NCBI GenBank assembly: GCA_902778625.1
Contig: CACYYM010000004.1
Location: 62,001-126,000 of the forward strand
Length of the DNA stretch: 64,000 nt
Direction: 5' to 3'
Origin: an uncultured Bacteroidales bacterium
Lineage (GTDB): Bacteria; Bacteroidota; Bacteroidia; Bacteroidales; Bacteroidaceae
The notes under the pieces were generated by a model. That model worked only from the letters and a program-made list of their open reading frames with translations, made no database searches and was not told where the DNA came from. The translations under genes were made by a program, and so were the position numbers. Every line of letters starts with the position of its first letter. Within the stretch, counting starts at the first letter, position 1. Shown in pieces: positions 8,554-16,474 of this stretch.

Positions 8554-9267
8554 ATGAACATTCTCATAATCGGAGCCACATCCGGTATCGGCAAAGCTCT
8601 TTTCAAGTTATACATAAAGGATAATCACCGCATCGCCATCGTTGGCCGAAGGACTCATCTGCTTGACGAATTGAGCCGGCAATATCCCTCAAACACTTTT
8701 GCTGCTACAGCTGACATCACCAAACAAGACGAAATAGAGCAAGCAATCCGTTTACTTTACAAAGAACTTAGAAACATCGACCTTGCCATCATTTGCTCTG
8801 GCACGGGAGACCTCAACCCTTCCCTCGACTATACTATTGAACGCTTGACAACTGAAACCAATGTAATGGGCTGGACTTTCGTCATTGACACACTCTACAA
8901 TCTCTTTGAACAGCAAAATCACGGTCACCTAGTGGCCATTACTTCGGCTGGAGGTTTACGCGGAGAACCAATGGCGCCTGCCTATAGTGCAACGAAAGCT
9001 TACCAAATCAACTATATGGAAGCCCTGCGCAAAAAAGCATTTAAGGCAGGAAACAAGATTGTCGTTACTGATGTCCGCCCTGGCCTTGTTGATACTGCAA
9101 TGGCTAAAGGTGACAATCTCTTTTGGGTAATGCCCGTCGACAAGGTCGCTCGCCAAATCCGCAACGCCATCCGCCGTAAGAAGTCAAAAGTCTATGTCAC
9201 CAAACGCTGGCATGTTCTTGCGGTTATCAATAAATTCCTACCATTCTGTCTCTATAAGCGAATGTAG
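8554..9267 (+). CDS. short-chain dehydrogenase/reductase (SDR)
   Basis: A 237-residue classical SDR. GATSGIGKAL at the N-terminus is the Rossmann nucleotide-binding motif. TSAGG and YSATKAYQINY carry the catalytic Ser and the Tyr-x3-Lys pair. PGLVDTAMAK follows as the usual PG motif. The ATG at 8554 is chosen over an in-frame TTG at 8539, because it starts the Rossmann strand directly, 18 bp after the upstream stop. The substrate is unknown. It is the last gene of the five-gene run. Confidence 0.85.
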   Translation: MNILIIGATSGIGKALFKLYIKDNHRIAIVGRRTHLLDELSRQYPSNTFAATADITKQDEIEQAIRLLYKELRNIDLAIICSGTGDLNPSLDYTIERLTTETNVMGWTFVIDTLYNLFEQQNHGHLVAITSAGGLRGEPMAPAYSATKAYQINYMEALRKKAFKAGNKIVVTDVRPGLVDTAMAKGDNLFWVMPVDKVARQIRNAIRRKKSKVYVTKRWHVLAVINKFLPFCLYKRM

Positions 9268-9334
9268 GCATCATCGCACTATCCTTTTTCTCTTTACCAC
9301 AAAGGAACAGATAACCGGCGAGTACAGACTTTTT

Positions 9335-10138
9335 TCAGTAAATCGGGAGCGCTAGGAGTTGCTGCTTGAGGACGAGTGCCATGCGACGGTGGCCTTCGTC
9401 GTTGGGATGGAGGCGGTCGTCGTTCGCGTCCTTGAAGTACTGGGCATACTCGTCCATCAGAGGATAAAGGCCGCAAAGGGCGGCCAAGTCAATCACAGGC
9501 ACTGCCCAAATGTTGCCGGCTTCCTTCACCGACTGGATGTAGGCATCAAGGTATTCGCCGCACTTGTTGGTGAAGTCCTCGCGCGGTTGCCAGTTTCTGT
9601 CGCCGGCATGGAAGTCCGAACGGTGGATGGGTGTGAGCATCACAATCTGTTTGGTCGGATAAAGACGCTTCACATAATCGAGCGCCTTGTTGATGCGTCC
9701 GCGATAGGTTGAGTCGCACATCACAGGGAAGCGATGCCGACGGTCCACCATGTGCTTCGGCTCGCCAATGCCTGCCATCACACGTTCCGGGCGTTCCGTG
9801 AACCACTCGCCAATGGGTACGCCTGCGTTGTAATCGTTGGTGCCGATGAAGATGAGTATGGCATCCACCTCATTGCCATGTTCTGCCTTGAGTTTGTCGG
9901 CCTGACGCTGGATGCTGTTCCATTGCCATCCGCTGACGCCATAGACATAGGGCGTGATGGAGAGCCAGTCCTGAAGGTAATGCCAATACTTGAGTTTCGA
10001 ACCTTCGTTGTTCGGGTCGGTGATAGAGTCGCCGAAGTAAGCCACACGCTTGCCCTTCCAAGGATGTTCCATAACTGCCTGCGCACCTGCGCCGACCGAC
10101 ATCATGGCGACGAGAAGATAAATCAGAAAACGTTTCAT
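9335..10138 (-). CDS. exported SGNH/GDSL-family hydrolase
   Basis: A 267-residue protein with a signal peptide (1-20, ending GAGAQA). The SGNH catalytic blocks are present: YFGDSITDPN (block I Ser), the block II Gly region VSGWQWNS, FIGTNDY (block III Asn) and DDRLHPNDEGH (block V Asp and His). Such exported esterases commonly remove acyl groups from polysaccharides. The neighbouring GH16 and GH43-like genes fit a role in glycan deacylation, but no substrate is shown. It converges on the SDR gene with a 67-bp gap. Confidence 0.85.
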   Translation of the reverse strand: MKRFLIYLLVAMMSVGAGAQAVMEHPWKGKRVAYFGDSITDPNNEGSKLKYWHYLQDWLSITPYVYGVSGWQWNSIQRQADKLKAEHGNEVDAILIFIGTNDYNAGVPIGEWFTERPERVMAGIGEPKHMVDRRHRFPVMCDSTYRGRINKALDYVKRLYPTKQIVMLTPIHRSDFHAGDRNWQPREDFTNKCGEYLDAYIQSVKEAGNIWAVPVIDLAALCGLYPLMDEYAQYFKDANDDRLHPNDEGHRRMALVLKQQLLALPIY

Positions 10139-10196
10139 ATACTTTTATTTAATTCTAAATTCCACTCGGAAAAGAGCAGGTTCTGCCCTTGGCTTT

Positions 10197-10205
10197 GCAA
10201 AGATA
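10197..10205 (-). promoter_or_regulatory. -7 box TATCTTTGC for the SGNH hydrolase gene
   Basis: The reverse complement is GCAAAGATA. It lies about 59 bp upstream of the start codon and is an exact consensus match. Confidence 0.7.
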
Positions 10206-10265
10206 CTGCTTTTTACTGGCAATTGTGACAATCTCTCGAAGAAAAATGTCGCAAAGGGGAAAATA

Positions 10266-10351
10266 AAACGCCGCACGCGGGGATTGCAATCGCCGCACGC
10301 GGGGATGACTAACGCCGCACGCGGGGATAACCAACGCCGCACGCGGCGTTT
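10266..10351 (+). repeat. 22-bp period array, GC-rich family, 4 units
   Basis: CCGCACGCGG recurs at 10271, 10293, 10315 and 10337, exactly 22 bp apart, linked by GGATTGCAAT, GGATGACTAA and GGATAACCAA. The final unit closes into a perfect 8-bp inverted repeat AACGCCGC-AC-GCGGCGTT. It lies between the divergent SGNH and GH16 genes, and the stretch holds no gene. Confidence 0.9.
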
Positions 10352-10437
10352 CAGGACTCCCCTTGCCAAACTTGGCGCCTTTCTTTTCCAAAAGAGATCC
10401 ATCGGTGCTCTAGCGCAGGAAATAATAACTCTTTCAT

Positions 10438-10468
10438 TTTGTATTTCGCTTGCTTATTCGTAACCTTG
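10438..10468 (+). promoter_or_regulatory. duplicated promoter copy, TTTG-N19-TAACCTTG
   Basis: TTTG at 10438-10441 and TAACCTTG at 10461-10468 are 19 bp apart. The 27 bp at 10437-10463 recur exactly at 10524-10550. The -7 box differs from consensus at one position, so this copy may be weaker than the downstream one. Confidence 0.5.
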
Positions 10469-10524
10469 ACTTCGTCGAAATTACTCCCGCTCGGAAATAA
10501 AAAGAAAAGAAATGCTTCTTTCCT

Positions 10525-10555
10525 TTTGTATTTCGCTTGCTTATTCGTAATTTTG
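10525..10555 (+). promoter_or_regulatory. promoter TTTG-N19-TAATTTTG for the GH16 gene
   Basis: A full Bacteroidetes promoter: -33 TTTG at 10525-10528, 19-bp spacer, TAATTTTG at 10548-10555. The start codon is 27 bp downstream. Confidence 0.75.
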
Positions 10556-10582
10556 TGGCAAGAAAGAATAAAACAAAGGACT

Positions 10583-11353
10583 ATGAAACACTTTAATCTG
10601 ACTGCGTGGCTGCTGCTATTATGCCTGCCCGCAGTAGTCTCTCCAGCTTGGGGCAGACCGAAATGGAAACTGGTATGGAAAGAGGATTTCAAGGGAAAGA
10701 CTATCGACGAAAGCGTATGGTCAAGAGTACCAAAGGGGCCGTCGGACTGGGACGACATGATGTCCCTGCGGCCCGACCTTGCTTACGTAGAGAAAGGGCA
10801 GCTGGTGCTTTTAGGCAAGGCAGACGGCACGTCCTTCGTCACCGGCGGCATCTGTAGTGCCGGCAAAAAGTCCTTCCGACTGGCCCGCTTCGAAATCCGC
10901 GCCAAGTTCAACCATGCGCAAGGCTTCTGGCCTGCCCTTTGGCTCATGCCCGACACTCCTCTGCAAAGTCCGAACTACGCAGAGATTGACATCATGGAGC
11001 ACGTCAACTTCGAAAGCATCGTGCATCAGACCGTCCACTCGCACTTCACGCTCCATCTCGACAAGGAGAAGACCTTGCCCCAAAGCATCGAGGCCAAGTT
11101 TAAGGCTGACGACTGGAACACATACGCAGCCGAGGTACACGAGGATAGCATCTGCTTCTTCGTCAACGACCGCAAGACACTCACCTATCCCCGCCTACAA
11201 GAAAAGGAATATCAGTTCCCGTGGGCAGACTGTCCCTTCTACATCATCCTCTCCAACCAACTCGGCGGCCATTGGGTCGGCCCGATAAGCAAGCCCGAAC
11301 AACTGCCATCGGAACTGCGTATAGACTGGATAAAGGTATACGAGAAGCGTTAA
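10583..11353 (+). CDS. exported GH16 family glycoside hydrolase
   Basis: A 256-residue protein with a signal peptide (MKHFNLTAWLLLLCLPAVV and on to about residue 25). The GH16 beta-jelly-roll catalytic signature EIDIMEH is present, with nucleophile Glu, auxiliary Asp and acid/base Glu in order, preceded by GFWPALWLMP. GH16 enzymes cut beta-1,3- or beta-1,4-linked glucans and galactans; specificity cannot be read here. An open frame extends upstream to 10439, but that part lies across the promoters and lacks a signal peptide, so the ATG at 10583 is chosen. Its 3' end is 19 bp from the convergent GH43-like gene. Confidence 0.88.
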   Translation: MKHFNLTAWLLLLCLPAVVSPAWGRPKWKLVWKEDFKGKTIDESVWSRVPKGPSDWDDMMSLRPDLAYVEKGQLVLLGKADGTSFVTGGICSAGKKSFRLARFEIRAKFNHAQGFWPALWLMPDTPLQSPNYAEIDIMEHVNFESIVHQTVHSHFTLHLDKEKTLPQSIEAKFKADDWNTYAAEVHEDSICFFVNDRKTLTYPRLQEKEYQFPWADCPFYIILSNQLGGHWVGPISKPEQLPSELRIDWIKVYEKR

Positions 11354-11372
11354 CCGATGAGTGACGCGCTAA

Positions 11373-12377
11373 CTACAAATTGGGTAAGAAGAAATCGAAA
11401 TCATTGCCGTGCCTGCATACCAATGTGCCATCCTTGTACAATAGTTCGCCACATTGTATGACAGACATCCTCTCGGCATAACTGTACCTCCCCAATTCAT
11501 CCATATGGACCGCTCCGTGCGTAGTACGATTGGGATGCGTGAAGTAAATAATGTAGGCTTTTTCGCCGACAACCACCACATCACCATGCGCTCCACTCGG
11601 TCGGTCAAGAGGTCTTTCGCTGGCCTCAGCAACAAGCAGTCCATGACGTTCCCACGTGTTCAAATCATCGGAACGATACAGGCGAAACCCGTGCCACTCG
11701 TCGGTTATCATCCAATAATAATCGTGGAAGCGAAACACCTTTGCGCCCTCGCAAGACACGCCTCCAATAGCCTCCTGACCTTTTGACCAATGGAAAAGGT
11801 CGCGAGAATCGCTGAAGAAGGTGTGAGAGCCGGCCGTCTCGTCCTTATACCACGCTCGCCATGTTCCGTCAGGCTTCTTGAAAAGGGTTATGTCGATTGC
11901 ATTCTCGCTGCCTACATCCACACGTCCCCGATACTTCCAATCCCACAGATTCTTGCTCGTGAAATGCACCAAACGTGCTCTGCCCGACCAATGATTATGG
12001 ACACCCTTGATGTATGCCGTGAAAAGGTGATAGACGCCCTTGTCGTAGACGACTTCGGGAGCCCAGAATGTGTTGTGCCCACGTTCAAACTCAAGGTCGA
12101 GTGTGCCTCGATAATACCATGAGGCACCATTATCATCGGACTGAGCGATGCCTATCGGGTTGCCGTAACAATAAGCCACATCAGGGCTCTCCTGGTTGGC
12201 ACGGCGCTGAGTGTAGAGCATCCACCAGCATTTCTCCACGTTGTTCCAAAACACTACTGGGTCAGCTGCGCCGTCGGTTATCGGGTCGCGATACATCGGA
12301 GCAGGAGCCTTTCGTTGCTGACTTGAGGCTAAGGTCACAAAGAGCAAAGCCACAATACTTAGGATTATTCTGCGCAT
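11373..12377 (-). CDS. exported GH43-like five-bladed beta-propeller glycosidase
   Basis: A 334-residue protein with a signal peptide (about 1-20). The sequence shows five-bladed propeller glycosidase features: RDPITDGAADPVVFWN (candidate catalytic base Asp), the repeated blade signature with WWMLYTQ, FWAPEVVYDKGVYHLF, and a late Glu-containing blade (ITDEWHGFRLYRS). Assignment to GH43 rather than GH117 or GH32-like clans is tentative. With GH16 and SGNH genes beside it, a role in degrading a complex plant or algal polysaccharide is plausible. Confidence 0.75.
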   Translation of the reverse strand: MRRIILSIVALLFVTLASSQQRKAPAPMYRDPITDGAADPVVFWNNVEKCWWMLYTQRRANQESPDVAYCYGNPIGIAQSDDNGASWYYRGTLDLEFERGHNTFWAPEVVYDKGVYHLFTAYIKGVHNHWSGRARLVHFTSKNLWDWKYRGRVDVGSENAIDITLFKKPDGTWRAWYKDETAGSHTFFSDSRDLFHWSKGQEAIGGVSCEGAKVFRFHDYYWMITDEWHGFRLYRSDDLNTWERHGLLVAEASERPLDRPSGAHGDVVVVGEKAYIIYFTHPNRTTHGAVHMDELGRYSYAERMSVIQCGELLYKDGTLVCRHGNDFDFFLPNL

Positions 12378-12403
12378 AGGATTCTGTCTTTATTAATTCT
12401 GAT

Positions 12404-12412
12404 GCAAAGTTA
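12404..12412 (-). promoter_or_regulatory. -7 box TAACTTTGC for the GH43-like gene
   Basis: The reverse complement is GCAAAGTTA, 27 bp upstream of the start codon. Confidence 0.7.
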
Positions 12413-12480
12413 GTGAATTATTCTGTGCGAACAAAAGGAATAGCGGAAAATATTCCCTTCAATGTGTCCAGGAACTCTTC

Positions 12481-12546
12481 ACTCTTAGTTGAGCTGCCAG
12501 GGACGTTATGCTAAGCTATTAGGGACGTTACATTCATCATCATTTA
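12481..12546 (-). repeat. short 22-bp period array, AGTT-related, about 3 units
   Basis: GGGACGTTA occurs twice exactly 22 bp apart (GACG at 12502 and 12524). The preceding 22 bp align at about 13 of 22 positions. One unit has a CTAA-GCTA-TTAG dyad. Its minus strand contains TAACGTCC, similar to TAACGTGT of the related arrays. Confidence 0.6.
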
Positions 12547-12636
12547 TGTAAGAACACCTCTTGCATATTTGGTAGTCTGTTTGAAAATCCTTTCCTTTGT
12601 TCATAAAATGACATTAACATCACAACTTCAGATAAC

Positions 12637-12897
12637 ATGAAAAACATCATCTTGAAACTGGCCGCGACATTGTTCCTGCTCGTGGTCTTGCCTCTTGGCA
12701 CAGAAGCTCAACCGAAATGGCATTGGGAGAAAGGAACCATCGTAGTGGACACGCCCGAACAGGAAGCCGCCGTCGATTCCCTTTCTGCAAAATATACCCG
12801 AACGCTCAAGACGAAAGGCCCAAAAGCCGCCGAAAAGCTTCTGAAGAAACACAACACGTTAAGTTGCTCAACACACCACGTTAAGTCTGGCATTTAA
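12637..12897 (+). CDS. small exported protein of unknown function, C-terminus formed by a repeat array
   Basis: An 86-residue frame with a clear signal peptide (residues 1-24, ending TEA). The mature part begins WHWEKGTIVVDTP, a motif very like HWDKGTLIVETP just after the signal peptide of the Gfo/Idh protein at 20.8-22.4 kb. The rest is a basic helix (LKTKGPKAAEKLLKKH). The final 15 or so residues and the stop are encoded by 22-bp repeat units, so the original protein may have been longer or ended differently. Arrays lie on both sides. Function unknown. Confidence 0.55.
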   Translation: MKNIILKLAATLFLLVVLPLGTEAQPKWHWEKGTIVVDTPEQEAAVDSLSAKYTRTLKTKGPKAAEKLLKKHNTLSCSTHHVKSGI

Positions 12898-12902
12898 CCA
12901 TG
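12855..12902 (-). repeat. 22-bp period array, AGTT family, 2-3 units, overlapping a coding end
   Basis: CACG at 12855 and 12877 are 22 bp apart, and CATG at 12899 keeps the phase. The units read CACGTTAAGTTGC and CACGTTAAGTCTG on the plus strand, which is AACTTAACGTG on the minus strand. Confidence 0.8.
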
Positions 12903-12953
12903 CCATATTTCAAGGCGACTTTTTCCAAACTCGGAGTTTCTCTTTACCAAATG

Positions 12954-12984
12954 GGAACGGATGATTGTCCGTTCCTTTTTTTTT
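12954..12984 (+). terminator. intrinsic terminator
   Basis: GGAACGGA (12954-12961) pairs with TCCGTTCC (12968-12975) around a 6-nt loop, followed by nine T. It ends the small exported protein unit and separates it from pdxS. Confidence 0.85.
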
Positions 12985-13033
12985 ACCGTCCTTTGCAGCA
13001 GAAAACAAAAAGATAAAAGATAAAAGAAGAAAG

Positions 13034-13906
13034 ATGGAAGACCGTACTACTCTTAACCGTCAGTTGGCTCAGATGCTGAAGGGCGGAGTGATTATGGACG
13101 TGACGACACCCGAGCAGGCACGAATTGCCGAGGCTGCGGGGGCGTGTGCAGTAATGGCTTTGGAACGTATTCCCGCCGACATCAGAGCTGCTGGAGGAGT
13201 AAGCAGGATGAGCGACCCGAAGATGATACGGGGCATTCAGGAGGCTGTGACGATTCCCGTGATGGCGAAGTGCCGCATCGGTCATTTTGCGGAGGCGCAG
13301 ATACTCGAGGCCATCGAGATTGACTACATCGACGAGAGCGAGGTGCTCTCTCCCGCAGATGATGTCTATCACATCGACAAGCGGAAGTTCCGCGTGCCGT
13401 TTGTCTGTGGGGCAAAGGACTTGGGCGAAGCGCTCCGACGCATCAGCGAGGGTGCCACGATGATACGCACCAAGGGCGAACCCGGCACGGGCGACATCAT
13501 ACAGGCCGTCCGCCACATGCGCCTGATGCAAAGTGAAATCAGGAGACTCGTTTCGCTCAGCGACGATGAACTCTACGAGGCAGCAAAGCAGTTGCGCGTG
13601 CCTTCCGAACTGATACGCTTTGTTCACGAGAACGGCAAGCTGCCCGTTGTTAACTTTGCTGCAGGCGGTGTGGCCACGCCAGCCGATGCAGCCTTGATGA
13701 TGCAACTCGGCGCAGAAGGCGTGTTCGTGGGAAGTGGCATCTTCAAGAGCGGCAATCCGGAGAAAAGGGCTCAAGCCATTGTGAAAGCCGTCACAAACTA
13801 CAACAACCCAGCCGTCTTGGCGCAACTCAGCGAAGACCTCGGCGAGGCGATGGTAGGCATTAACGAGAGCGAGATACAACTGCTGATGGCAGAGAGGGGG
13901 AAATAA
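13034..13906 (+). CDS. pdxS: pyridoxal 5'-phosphate synthase subunit PdxS
   Basis: A 290-residue (beta/alpha)8 synthase subunit of the DXP-independent B6 pathway. It condenses ribose 5-phosphate and glyceraldehyde 3-phosphate with ammonia from PdxT to give PLP. The family hallmarks are intact: [41 protein letters not shown] with the catalytic Lys near residue 81, and [11 protein letters not shown] with the second Lys near 149. The ATG at 13034 is used; an upstream TTG frame reads across a terminator. A TTTGC-containing sequence (12988-12996) may be its -7 box, but it lacks the TA. pdxT follows after 69 bp. Confidence 0.95.
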   Translation: MEDRTTLNRQLAQMLKGGVIMDVTTPEQARIAEAAGACAVMALERIPADIRAAGGVSRMSDPKMIRGIQEAVTIPVMAKCRIGHFAEAQILEAIEIDYIDESEVLSPADDVYHIDKRKFRVPFVCGAKDLGEALRRISEGATMIRTKGEPGTGDIIQAVRHMRLMQSEIRRLVSLSDDELYEAAKQLRVPSELIRFVHENGKLPVVNFAAGGVATPADAALMMQLGAEGVFVGSGIFKSGNPEKRAQAIVKAVTNYNNPAVLAQLSEDLGEAMVGINESEIQLLMAERGK

Positions 13907-13975
13907 GCTAGTCCCCTCCCCGCTCCCCCTCGGAGAAGTGCTTAGGACGAGCGTGAAAATAATAAGACCATTGGT

Positions 13976-14518
13976 ATGAGAATAGCTATCTTAGCTCTTC
14001 AAGGAGCTTTTGCAGAGCATGAACAGATGCTTAGGTTGCTTGGGGTTGAAACAACACTAATAAGAGAGCATTGGAAAGACGTTTCTGGCCTCATTATTCC
14101 TGGTGGCGAGAGCACATCCATGATGCGGATTATGAGGGACGAAGGGCTTTTCGAACCACTCCGACAGGCAATTCTTGACGGGCTTCCGGTGCTCGGAACT
14201 TGTGCGGGCCTCATCATGCTCGACCGCAATCATCTTGATGTGATGGACATCATGGCTCGCCGAAACGCCTACGGCAGGCAGTTGGGAAGCTTCAATACAG
14301 AGGAGGAGTTCAAGGGCATCGGACGGATTCCCATGACTTTCATCCGCGCTCCTTACATTGAGGAAGCAGGTCCAGAAGTTGAAATCCTTGCCCGAGTGGA
14401 TGGCAAAGCCGTTGCTGCTCGACAGAAAAATATGCTCGTGACAGCTTTCCACCCCGAGCTAACTAACGACACCCGCATCCATGAGTTGTTCCTCTCCATG
14501 GTTAAGTCGAAAAACTAG
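13976..14518 (+). CDS. pdxT: pyridoxal 5'-phosphate synthase glutaminase subunit PdxT
   Basis: A 180-residue class I glutaminase that feeds ammonia to PdxS. The start [12 protein letters not shown], the GGES motif near residue 46, the nucleophile Cys in GTCAGLIML (near residue 79) and FHPEL with the catalytic His near the C-terminus are all present. The Cys-His-Glu triad is therefore complete. A 22-bp array starts directly after the stop codon. Confidence 0.95.
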   Translation: MRIAILALQGAFAEHEQMLRLLGVETTLIREHWKDVSGLIIPGGESTSMMRIMRDEGLFEPLRQAILDGLPVLGTCAGLIMLDRNHLDVMDIMARRNAYGRQLGSFNTEEEFKGIGRIPMTFIRAPYIEEAGPEVEILARVDGKAVAARQKNMLVTAFHPELTNDTRIHELFLSMVKSKN

Positions 14519-14519
14519 G

Positions 14520-14641
14520 CACGCCGAGTTGGGCAATTCGACACGCCGAGTTGGGCAATTCGACACGCCATGTTGAACAATTCGACACGCCATGTTGAAC
14601 AATTCGACACGCCATGTTTTACAACTAAGCGTGTTGTATCA
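14520..14641 (-). repeat. 22-bp period array, AGTT family, 6 units
   Basis: CACG at 14520, 14542, 14564, 14586 and 14608, with CGTG at 14630: every step is exactly 22 bp. Units carry AGTT-GGGC-AATT or a degenerate version. The array begins at the stop codon of pdxT and runs a few codons into the convergent LuxR-type gene. Confidence 0.92.
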
Positions 14642-15260
14642 ATTCGTCGAGCATTTCGGGGGTTCCGTCGAGCCCAGTCATCTTCTTGTACAAACGGCGT
14701 CTGGTGGAGGTGATTGCCTCTTTGCTATGAGCCGTCAGAATGGCAATTTCGGAGGGTTTGAACTGCGCTTTTATGAGGAGACAAACGCGGAGTTCCTGCT
14801 GGCTAAGTTTATAGACTGACAACAAATGCTGGGAAAGGCCATCGCATTGGCTGTCAATCATCGTCTGGAGGCGTTGCCATTCTTCTGGCGTAGGCAATTC
14901 CATCCCAGCACTTCGCTTGCGCATTGCCATCGTTTCGGGCGAGACGGCAATTCTACGAACACTCTTTTTATGGAAAAGCGCTTGCTTTTGTCGGTCGAGT
15001 TCACTATCTTTCTGACGCAAAACAAGACGGAGAATGAATGCCAACGACACGAGCAAGAGGGCAATTAGGATGGCAACGATTGTCGCCACAAAACGGTTAG
15101 CGCGGCGCTGGGAGGCTCTAAAGCCATCTTCTTGCTTCTGCAAGAGTTGAGAGACGGAAGCCGGCACAGAGGTTTCCATACTGCTGTCCGACGCAGATGA
15201 GAACTCAGCGTAGCAGCCTGCACAACAACAAAGAAAGACTGCAAGAAGCAGTCTCTTCAC
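14625..15260 (-). CDS. membrane-anchored LuxR-type transcriptional regulator
   Basis: A 211-residue protein from a GTG start. A hydrophobic leader (VKRLLLAVFLCCCAGCYA) is followed by a short Ser-rich segment, a transmembrane helix (IVAILIALLLVSLAFIL, about residues 47-68), a charged coiled-coil stretch and a C-terminal LuxR-type helix-turn-helix (LSQQELRVCLLIKAQFKPSEIA, then TSTRRRLYKKMTG). This is a membrane-tethered regulator facing the cytoplasm. The GTG at 15260 overlaps the TGA of the upstream membrane protein gene (GTGA), which argues for translational coupling. Longer in-frame starts at 15287 or 15494 overlap that gene more heavily and would hide the leader. The signal is unknown. Confidence 0.75.
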   Translation of the reverse strand: MKRLLLAVFLCCCAGCYAEFSSASDSSMETSVPASVSQLLQKQEDGFRASQRRANRFVATIVAILIALLLVSLAFILRLVLRQKDSELDRQKQALFHKKSVRRIAVSPETMAMRKRSAGMELPTPEEWQRLQTMIDSQCDGLSQHLLSVYKLSQQELRVCLLIKAQFKPSEIAILTAHSKEAITSTRRRLYKKMTGLDGTPEMLDELIQHA

Positions 15261-15634
15261 ATATTGCTGAACTGCACAAGTATCCATGCCACAGCTAAAA
15301 GAAGTATGGAAATGCTTGTAAAAGCCACAGAGAAGAAGGTGAACTGCGGATTCCGCTTGGTCTCTTTGAAAGGCCAGAACAGGTGTGTGACGGTCATCCA
15401 AGGAATGAAGCAGGCCAGAAACATTGTGCCCGTCAAAGAAGTCTTGTGATGGAAGCCTCCTAAATAAATATGCAGGAGCAACATCAGCAGCCAATAAATA
15501 CTGAAGGAACAGAGGAAGAACGTCGCGTATTCACTCTTTTTCATAAGTTTCGACGGCCAAAGAAGATACACGACAGACATGATGGCAATCACCATTCCCC
15601 AAACGGGCCAAGCATTAACAATGAGATTATTCAT
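15257..15634 (-). CDS. small four-helix membrane protein of unknown function
   Basis: A 125-residue protein with four hydrophobic helices (about 8-25, 38-58, 68-88, 98-121) and short polar loops. I recognise no family. It overlaps the start of the LuxR-type gene by four bases, so the two probably act together, for example as a membrane sensor partner and a regulator; that is inference. A -7 box lies 26 bp upstream. Confidence 0.7.
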   Translation of the reverse strand: MNNLIVNAWPVWGMVIAIMSVVYLLWPSKLMKKSEYATFFLCSFSIYWLLMLLLHIYLGGFHHKTSLTGTMFLACFIPWMTVTHLFWPFKETKRNPQFTFFSVAFTSISILLLAVAWILVQFSNM

Positions 15635-15659
15635 AACTTCTCGAATTAAGGTTTCTGCC

Positions 15660-15668
15660 GCAAAGTTA
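15660..15668 (-). promoter_or_regulatory. -7 box TAACTTTGC for the membrane protein/LuxR pair
   Basis: The reverse complement is GCAAAGTTA, 26 bp before the start codon of the membrane protein gene. Confidence 0.7.
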
Positions 15669-15715
15669 TGACTTTTTTACGACTTCATGCAAGAAAAGCC
15701 GTGTGCAAATAGTGT

Positions 15716-16474
15716 TCATTTCCAAAGACCAAGCTTTGCGTGCAAAGGACGATGGTCTGAGAACGTCTCCTCCCCTACCCAAGTGCGATAGTAGGAAAGC
15801 GTCGCTTCGGGCGTTGGCATGAAGAGAGCCACGTGGTCGATGCAGATATTGGGGGCATCGGCAGGGAATGTCTTGTCGTAAGACGGGTTGAGGAAGAGGA
15901 AATGCTTTTGCATCTCCTTGTAGAAAGGCATTCCCGGCTCGTCGTTCAGGTCGCCCATCAGGATGAAAGGCTTCGTCCACTTGCCTGCCTCTTCCAAGAT
16001 AATTGGGATGCTTGCCATGCGGTCCTCGTCGGTGAGGCTGAGGTGAGTGCAAGCCACAACATAATGTTTGAACTCAGCCACCAAGAGCATTCTTGGCTCC
16101 TCTCTGCCTGGCAAAGGGATGCGATGCACGCTGATTGGCTGCTTCTTGCTGAGGATACCGATGCCGTACTTGCCTCCCTGGAACTTGATGGCAGGGGCAA
16201 AAGTGCTGAACATCTTTGCCTTGCGGCCTATCTCTTCAAGGGAATAGAGGCCACCATTGCGCTTTGTCACGCTGTCCACCTCTTGAATGGCAGCCACATC
16301 GGCTTTACAAACGACACGAGCCTGACGGGCATAGTCTATCTTGCCGTCCATGCCTGCGCCATGCTGAATGTTATAGGAAGCGAGATGAATCGTACGCACC
16401 CGCTTGGCTTGCAAAGGTGCGAAAAGGACAAATGCAGAAAATAAGAAAACAAGAAGGGAAGTGAGCTTTTTCAT
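15716..16474 (-). CDS. exported endonuclease/exonuclease/phosphatase (EEP) family protein
   Basis: A 252-residue protein with a signal peptide (about 1-23). The EEP signature residues are present: SYNIQHGAG (Asn), AIQEVD (metal Glu), MGDLND (catalytic Asp and Asn), IDHV and SDHRPL (catalytic His). Exported members hydrolyse phosphodiesters or phosphomonoesters in nucleic acids, phospholipids or inositol phosphates; the substrate here is open. Its start overlaps the RNase G stop in an ATGA junction. Confidence 0.85.
   Translation of the reverse strand: MKKLTSLLVFLFSAFVLFAPLQAKRVRTIHLASYNIQHGAGMDGKIDYARQARVVCKADVAAIQEVDSVTKRNGGLYSLEEIGRKAKMFSTFAPAIKFQGGKYGIGILSKKQPISVHRIPLPGREEPRMLLVAEFKHYVVACTHLSLTDEDRMASIPIILEEAGKWTKPFILMGDLNDEPGMPFYKEMQKHFLFLNPSYDKTFPADAPNICIDHVALFMPTPEATLSYYRTWVGEETFSDHRPLHAKLGLWK

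Noticed and set aside
10145-10402. Coding frames across GC-rich arrays
   Set aside because: These frames consist of Arg/Ala/Pro-rich peptides (such as VRRWQSPRAA) made by reading repeat units, with no start context or homology. The N-terminal extension of argC to 40124 and the frame at 46808-47149 were rejected for the same reason.
10439-10582. Longer GH16 protein starting at 10439
   Set aside because: The extension covers both promoters and hides the signal peptide. The ATG at 10583 gives a clean exported enzyme.
14520-14641. CRISPR array
   Set aside because: The repeat units leave only a few variable bases between them, period is 22 bp, no unique spacers of 30 bp or so are present and no cas genes are nearby. 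The same holds for the other twelve arrays.
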